DNA of 64,000 nucleotides from the NCBI GenBank assembly GCA_963748315.1, contig CAVVIK010000006.1, positions 372,001 through 436,000 on the forward strand, written 5' to 3'. A program made the translations under genes and the position numbers. This document shows, in pieces, positions 59,555 to 64,000 of this stretch (positions are counted from its first letter, which is position 1; every line of letters starts with the position of its first letter). The DNA is from DASPHG01 sp963748315. GTDB taxonomy: Bacteria > Actinomycetota > Thermoleophilia > Solirubrobacterales > Thermoleophilaceae. Below the pieces are notes generated by a model. That model did not search any database. It saw nothing but the letters and a program-made list of their open reading frames with translations, and was not told the DNA's origin.

Positions 59555-61427
59555 GGTGGCTCCAGACACCCTGGTCGACGGCCGGTATCGCGTCCTCAAC
59601 CGGCTCGGGTCCGGCGGGATGGCGGACGTCTACTGCGCCGAGGACTCACACCTGGGCCGCCAGGTCGCGCTGAAGGTGCTCTACCGGCGCTTCGCGCAGG
59701 ACGCCGAGTTCGTCGAGCGCTTCAAGCGCGAGGCACAGTCCGCGGCCGGCTTGACGCACCCGAACGTCGTCAACGTCTTCGACCGCGGCGAGCACGACGG
59801 CACCTACTACATCGCGATGGAGTACCTCCCGGGGCGCACGCTCAAGGAGGTCATCGGCGAGCGCGGCGCGCTCGACCAGGAGTCGGTGATCGACATCGGC
59901 ATCCAGATCCTGCGCGCGGCGAGCTTCGCGCATCGCCGCGGCGTGGTGCACCGAGACCTCAAGCCGCACAACGTGATGCTCGACGACGCGGGGAACGCCA
60001 AGGTCACGGACTTCGGCATAGCGCGCGCGGGGGCGTCGGAGATGACCGAGGCGGGCTCGATCATGGGCACGGCGCAGTACCTCTCGCCCGAGCAGGCGCA
60101 GGGGCAGCCGGCGACGTCGCAGTCCGACCTCTACTCGGTCGGGGTCATCCTGTACGAGCTGCTCACCGGACGGCTGCCGTTCGACGGCGAGAGCGCGGTC
60201 GCGATCGCCGTCCAGCACCTGAATGACCCGCCGACGCCGATCAGCCAGCTCCGGCCCGACGTCGCGCCGGAGCTCGAGGCGGCGGTCATGCGCGCCCTGG
60301 CGAAGGACCCGGCCGCGCGCTGGGCCGACGCGGACGAGTTCATCCGTGCGCTCGAGGGCGCACGCGCCGGCGTGGCGGCGAAGCCACTCGGGCAGGACAC
60401 GGCGGCGTTCGCGCCCGTCCCCGCGGCGGCGCCCCCTCCAGAGGAGGAGCGCAAGCTGCGCTGGCCGTGGATCGCGCTCGGACTGACCGCGCTGCTCATC
60501 GCGCTCGCGCTGCTCCTGTTCGCCGGCGGCGATCAGGTCGAGGTCGAGAACGTCGTCGGGCAGCCCGAGGCCGTCGCGGTGGACCGGCTTCAGGACGACG
60601 GGTTCGAGGTGGACGTCGACCGCCAGCCCGACCTTGCGCCGATCGGCGAGGTCATCCACCAGGACCCGGCCGCGGGCACCGAGGCCGATGAAGGCTCGAC
60701 CGTCAAGCTCGTCGTCTCGACCGGCGCTCCGGAGGTGACGGTCCCGACCGTTGCGGGGTTCGCGGAGAAGCGCGCCGTGCGCGAGCTGAGCAGGGCCGGC
60801 TGCGGCGCCCGTGACGACACGAACCTGTGCGGCTTCAAGGTCGAGGTCCGGGACGAGGCGTCGGACCGCTTCGACGAGGGCGATGCGATCAGGACGAGCC
60901 CGCAGGGCGGGACGAGCGCTGAGGTGGGCTCGCGCGTCCTCCTGTTCGTCTCGACCGGCCCGCAGCAGGTCGAGGTCCCGGACGTGGTCGACCTGGAGCG
61001 CGAATCCGCCGAGGCGACGCTCAACCGCGCCGGGCTCGGCTTCACGATCAGGGAGGAGGAGTCCGACGCGGACCCGGGCACGGTGATCGCCCAGGATCCG
61101 GTCGGCGGCACCGTCGTCGACAAGGGCTCGCGCGTCGCGCTGACGGTCGCGAAGGAACAGGAGACCGTCGAGGTCCCGAACGTGGTCGGGTTCTCGCGCA
61201 CGACGGCCGAGGACACCCTGCGTGACGCCGGCCTGCGCCCCGTCGTGACCGAGGAGGAGACCGACGACCCTGCCGCCGTCGACCAGGTCCTGAGGCAGAG
61301 CCCCGGCTCCGGCGCCGACGTCGCGCCTCGTTCGGAGGTGGAGATCGTCGTCGGCGTCGCGGCTGAGGACGACGAGGGGGTCGGCGTGCCGCCAACGGGC
61401 GCGGGCGAAGGGTTGCTGACCCCGTGA
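59547..61427 (+). CDS. pknB: Serine/threonine protein kinase PknB with four PASTA repeats
   Basis: A 626-aa kinase, TTG start overlapping pbpA by 8 bp. The kinase domain (about 14-275) has GSGGMA (21-26), K43, HRD (135-137), DFG (155-157) and the APE-equivalent YLSPEQAQG. After an acidic/proline linker comes a transmembrane helix (about 307-327, WIALGLTALLIALALLLF) and four extracytoplasmic PASTA repeats starting near residues 331, 396, 471 and 541 (VEVENVVGQPEAVAVDRLQD, VEVPDVVDLERESAEATL, VEVPNVVGFSRTTAEDTL). PASTA domains sense muropeptides or lipid II, and the kinase coordinates wall growth with the neighbouring gene products. Confidence 0.96.
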   Translation: MAEVAPDTLVDGRYRVLNRLGSGGMADVYCAEDSHLGRQVALKVLYRRFAQDAEFVERFKREAQSAAGLTHPNVVNVFDRGEHDGTYYIAMEYLPGRTLKEVIGERGALDQESVIDIGIQILRAASFAHRRGVVHRDLKPHNVMLDDAGNAKVTDFGIARAGASEMTEAGSIMGTAQYLSPEQAQGQPATSQSDLYSVGVILYELLTGRLPFDGESAVAIAVQHLNDPPTPISQLRPDVAPELEAAVMRALAKDPAARWADADEFIRALEGARAGVAAKPLGQDTAAFAPVPAAAPPPEEERKLRWPWIALGLTALLIALALLLFAGGDQVEVENVVGQPEAVAVDRLQDDGFEVDVDRQPDLAPIGEVIHQDPAAGTEADEGSTVKLVVSTGAPEVTVPTVAGFAEKRAVRELSRAGCGARDDTNLCGFKVEVRDEASDRFDEGDAIRTSPQGGTSAEVGSRVLLFVSTGPQQVEVPDVVDLERESAEATLNRAGLGFTIREEESDADPGTVIAQDPVGGTVVDKGSRVALTVAKEQETVEVPNVVGFSRTTAEDTLRDAGLRPVVTEEETDDPAAVDQVLRQSPGSGADVAPRSEVEIVVGVAAEDDEGVGVPPTGAGEGLLTP

Positions 61428-62389
61428 GGGTCGCCGTGCTGGCAGGCGGCCGCTCGAGCGAGCACGAGATCTCGCTTGCGTCCGCGGCCGCAATTCGCGC
61501 CGGGCTCGAGGAGGCGGGTCACGAGCCGGTGCCGGTCGAGATCTCCTCAGACGGGCGGTGGACCGCGAACGGCGAGCCGGTGACGGTCGAGCCATCCGGA
61601 GGCCTGCTCGGCGCCGAGGTCGTCTTCCCCGCGCTTCACGGCCCGTTCGGCGAGGACGGCACCGTCCAGGGACTGCTCGAGTTGGCCGACGTGCCCTACG
61701 TGGGCGCCGGCGTGCTCGCCTCGGCTCTGTGCATGGACAAGGTCGTCTTCAAGGACGTGATGGCGCACGCGGGAATCCCGCAAGTGGCCTACCGCCGCGC
61801 GCGCGAGGGCGACGACCTGCGCTCGCTGGAGGCGCTCGGGCTGCCGGTGTTCGTCAAGCCGGCTCGGCTCGGGTCGTCGGTCGGAATCTCGAAGGCGGGC
61901 ACCGCGGACGAGCTGCAGACCGCGCTCGAGGAGGCGTGGCGCCACGACCCGCTCGCGATTGTCGAGGGGCTCTCGCAGGGCATGGAGGTGGAGTGTTCGG
62001 TCATCGGCAACGACGATCCGGTCGCGTCCGAGCCCGGCGAGCTCGTCGTGAACGCCGAGTGGTACGACTACGACGCCAAGTACAAGCCGGGCGGCATGGA
62101 CCTGGTGGTCCCCGCTCGGCTGGACGAGGCAACGCGCGCACGCGTGCGCGAGCTCGCGGTCGAAGTCTTCCGACGCGCCGGATGCGCGGGCCTCGCCCGC
62201 GTCGACTTCTTCGTCGAGGACGGCGGGCGCGTGCTCGTCAACGAGCTCAACACGATGCCCGGCTTCACGCAGACGAGCGTTTTCCCGAAGTTGTTCGAGG
62301 AGTCAGGGCTCGCCTTCCCAGACCTCCTGTCGCGCCTCGTCGAGCTCGCGATCGAGCGACACCAGCGCGAGCGCGCGTACCGCTTCTAA
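61424..62389 (+). CDS. ddl: D-alanine-D-alanine ligase (copy 2)
   Basis: A 321-aa ATP-grasp ligase, GTG 61424 overlapping the pknB stop. VAVLAGGRSSEHEISLASA, LHGPFGEDGTVQGLLEL, FVKPARLGSSVGISKA, the omega-loop EWYDYDAKYKPGGMDLVVPA and VNELNTMPGFTQTSVFP are canonical for Ddl, with the Tyr of D-Ala-D-Ala enzymes in YDYDAKY. Coupling to pknB ties it to peptidoglycan synthesis. Compared with the copy at 26452 this is the more standard enzyme. Confidence 0.95.
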   Translation: MRVAVLAGGRSSEHEISLASAAAIRAGLEEAGHEPVPVEISSDGRWTANGEPVTVEPSGGLLGAEVVFPALHGPFGEDGTVQGLLELADVPYVGAGVLASALCMDKVVFKDVMAHAGIPQVAYRRAREGDDLRSLEALGLPVFVKPARLGSSVGISKAGTADELQTALEEAWRHDPLAIVEGLSQGMEVECSVIGNDDPVASEPGELVVNAEWYDYDAKYKPGGMDLVVPARLDEATRARVRELAVEVFRRAGCAGLARVDFFVEDGGRVLVNELNTMPGFTQTSVFPKLFEESGLAFPDLLSRLVELAIERHQRERAYRF

Positions 62390-63868
62390 CTACTTCCGCA
62401 GGCTCAGCTCGGCGACGGCGGCGTTCTGCTCGCCCTCGGGCAGCGCGGTGATCCACAGCAGGTAGTAGCTGAAGCTCTGACCCGCGGTGTCGAGCTCGAT
62501 CCGCTGCTCGTCCTCGACCGCGACGGCGCCGCTTATGCGCGTCCAGCTCGCCAGGTCATCCGGGCTGTCCTCCGACGCATACACCTCGGCGGTCCAGCCG
62601 GGGATCGGCGTGACGATGTCGAGCGCGCGCGCGGCGACCGGGGCGCGCGGGTTGACGATCAGGCCGACGCCCTCCTTCTGCAGGTCGCCGACGGTGTAGG
62701 TCTCGGTCTCCCAGCGCGTCGAGACGTTCCCGTCGATCGCCAGCGACACCTCCTCGGAGTGCTCCTCCGAGTCCCCGAACGGGTCGAAGTCCTCGGCACC
62801 GGAGGTGTCGAGCTTGACCGCTGTCAGGCCGGGCACGCCCGCGACGTCCGCGCCGCCGGTGCTTCCGCGTTGCGCGCGGTCGATGACGAACACGACGCCG
62901 CCGGCCACGAGCAGGACGACCAGCAACATCACGAGCACCCGCCGGCGCGGGTGGCGGAGCCGCTTGAGCGCACCGAACTCAGCGGTGTCGTCGGGCAGCG
63001 ACCGGAGCACGGTCGTCGCCTCGCCGCCCGCCTCGCCGGAACGGGACGCCTCGATCACGAGCGCCTGCTCCAGGTCGTGGACCACCTCGTGTGCGCTCGC
63101 GTAGCGGTTGGCCGTCTCCTTCGCGCACGCGGTCTCGACGACCGACGCGAGGGCAGCGGAGATCTCCGGCCGCCGCATCCGGATGTCGGGCAGCGGGTCC
63201 TTCACGTGCTTCATGGCGACCCCGACCTGGGTCTCCGCCTTGAACGGAACCTCGCCGGTGAGCATCTCGAAGAGGCAGATGCCGAGCGAGTAGACGTCGG
63301 ATTGCGCCGTCGTGTCCTCGCCGAGCGCCTGCTCGGGCGCGACGTAGTCGGTCGTGCCGAGCACGCGGCCGGTGGCCGTCAGGCCCTCCGCCTCGAGCGA
63401 CCGCGCGATCCCGAAGTCGGTGACCTTCGCGCGGCCCTCGGAGTCGATCAGCACGTTCTGCGGCTTGACGTCGCGGTGGACGAGCCGGTTCAGGTGCGCG
63501 CACTCCAGAGCGCGGCCGATCTCGATCGCGTACGCGACCGCCTCGGCGACCGGCAGTCGCCCGAGTCGCCTGAGCCGCTCCTTGAGCGTCTCGCCCTCGA
63601 CGTACTCGAAGACGATGTAGGGATGGTCGTCGTCCTCGCCGAAGTCGATGACGGTCACGACGTGCGGATGGCTGAGGCTCGCGACGGCGCGCGCCTCGCG
63701 CCGGAACCGCTCGAGCTGGTCCGAGTCGGACGAGATCTCCCGGTGCAGGAGCTTGATCGCGACCCACCGCTCGAGCGTCTCGTCGAACGCGCGGTAGACA
63801 GTCGACATCCCGCCCGAGCCGATCTTCTCCTCGAGCCGGAACCGTCCGCTGAGCAGAGTGCCGATCAC
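62390..63868 (-). CDS. Serine/threonine protein kinase with exported discoidin-like domain
   Basis: A 492-aa protein, GTG 63866-63868. Kinase motifs are IGSGGMSTVY, K39 in VAIKLL, HRD (131-133), DFG (151-153) and YVAPEQALG. One transmembrane helix is near 311-327 (LVMLLVVLLVAGGVVFVID). The exported C-terminus (~160 residues) contains SLAIDGNVSTRWETETYTVG and LDIVTPIPGWTAEVYASED, resembling an F5/8-type (galactose-binding-like) fold in place of PASTA repeats. It suggests a sensor of carbohydrate or surface ligand. The stop abuts the convergent ddl stop with no spacer. Confidence 0.88.
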   Translation of the reverse strand: MIGTLLSGRFRLEEKIGSGGMSTVYRAFDETLERWVAIKLLHREISSDSDQLERFRREARAVASLSHPHVVTVIDFGEDDDHPYIVFEYVEGETLKERLRRLGRLPVAEAVAYAIEIGRALECAHLNRLVHRDVKPQNVLIDSEGRAKVTDFGIARSLEAEGLTATGRVLGTTDYVAPEQALGEDTTAQSDVYSLGICLFEMLTGEVPFKAETQVGVAMKHVKDPLPDIRMRRPEISAALASVVETACAKETANRYASAHEVVHDLEQALVIEASRSGEAGGEATTVLRSLPDDTAEFGALKRLRHPRRRVLVMLLVVLLVAGGVVFVIDRAQRGSTGGADVAGVPGLTAVKLDTSGAEDFDPFGDSEEHSEEVSLAIDGNVSTRWETETYTVGDLQKEGVGLIVNPRAPVAARALDIVTPIPGWTAEVYASEDSPDDLASWTRISGAVAVEDEQRIELDTAGQSFSYYLLWITALPEGEQNAAVAELSLRK

Positions 63869-64000
63869 TGAGAGCTGGATACAGGGGCGAAGCCCTCGCC
63901 GCGGCGTCCCTCGAGGCCTGCAACCTCGATCACGCCCGCGCGCTCGGAGACCTCGCCGATCACCTGCCCACCGAGTGTGGCAGCCGCTGCAGCCGCAAAC
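63865..64000 (-). CDS. Hypothetical protein, C-terminal part (runs off window)
   Basis: The last ~44 codons of a minus-strand gene enter from the right edge: a small Ala-rich helix (FAAAAAATLGGQVIGEVSE), then AGVIEVAGLEGRRGEGF, ending SSSQ with a TGA at 63865-63867 that overlaps the kinase GTG start. Too little is visible to name a family. Confidence 0.45.
   Translation of the reverse strand, partial: FAAAAAATLGGQVIGEVSERAGVIEVAGLEGRRGEGFAPVSSSQ

Noticed and set aside
63198..63213. CTTCACGTGCTTCATG as a second parS
   Set aside because: It lies inside the kinase gene, matches only the TTCACGTG core and lacks the flanking arm.

Overview
The window looks like chromosomal DNA of a high-GC, deep-branching actinobacterium; Thermoleophilia (Gaiellales/Solirubrobacterales) is my best guess. 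Reasons: strong GC bias, many GTG/TTG starts, dense GTGA/ATGA stop-start overlaps, an actinobacterial fhaA-fhaB-pstP-rodA-pbpA-pknB cell-wall cluster near the origin, TGTGGACAA-type DnaA boxes, and menaquinone rather than ubiquinone genes. The quinol-cytochrome c reductase is the b6f/Bacillus-like three-gene type, not the mycobacterial QcrCAB type. Lineage is inferred from gene content only.

Layout. 0-4.3 kb (minus): a nucleotide-sugar cassette (2-epimerase, 6-dehydrogenase, 3-oxidoreductase, N-acetyltransferase) matching the Wbp route to an acetamido-mannuronic acid. 4.3-9.3 kb: class IV aminotransferase, O-methyltransferase, tRNA-Lys, STAS anti-anti-sigma factor, a shredded TPR gene, tatC, tatA, dcd and a zinc-ribbon protein. 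9.3-19 kb (minus): one long probable operon read as ABC ATPase, ABC permease, hemB, a fused AhbA/AhbB-like siroheme decarboxylase, hemL, a hypothetical, Rieske protein, cytochrome b, cytochrome b/c, menG and a polyprenyl diphosphate synthase. It links tetrapyrrole, menaquinone and bc-complex supply. 19-32.7 kb: envelope genes (GT87-like and other membrane glycosyltransferases, GtrA, a phosphodiesterase-family protein, DUF4126, UGM-like FAD protein, two methyltransferases), an aminotransferase with a D-Ala-D-Ala ligase, and tRNA-Ile.

33-47.5 kb is the replication origin region. parB, parA, rsmG, jag, yidC, yidD, rnpA and rpmH run leftward; dnaA, dnaN, recF, dciA, gyrB and gyrA run rightward. 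oriC is most likely between rpmH and dnaN, where two perfect DnaA boxes and a pair of DnaA-box-like direct repeats lie. A parS-like palindrome sits on the rsmG start codon.

47.6-64 kb: an EamA transporter, a short intergenic unit with a possible mini-ORF, RNA hairpin and terminator, then minus-strand genes (coiled-coil membrane protein, HNH endonuclease, pheA, DUF4446, CARDB-like membrane protein). Next come a kinase with a polytopic C-terminus, the fhaA-to-pknB growth-control cluster, ddl, and a second sensor-type kinase on the minus strand.

Quality warning. At least fifteen genes between 0 and 47.3 kb, including dnaA, gyrA, gyrB, parB, yidC and hemL, are broken by single-base frameshifts, many in G/C runs, with conserved protein continuing in the next frame. 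None is evident from 47.6 to 63.9 kb. These are probably sequence errors rather than pseudogenes. CDS coordinates for such genes span the whole reconstructed gene, and the break is described in each entry.
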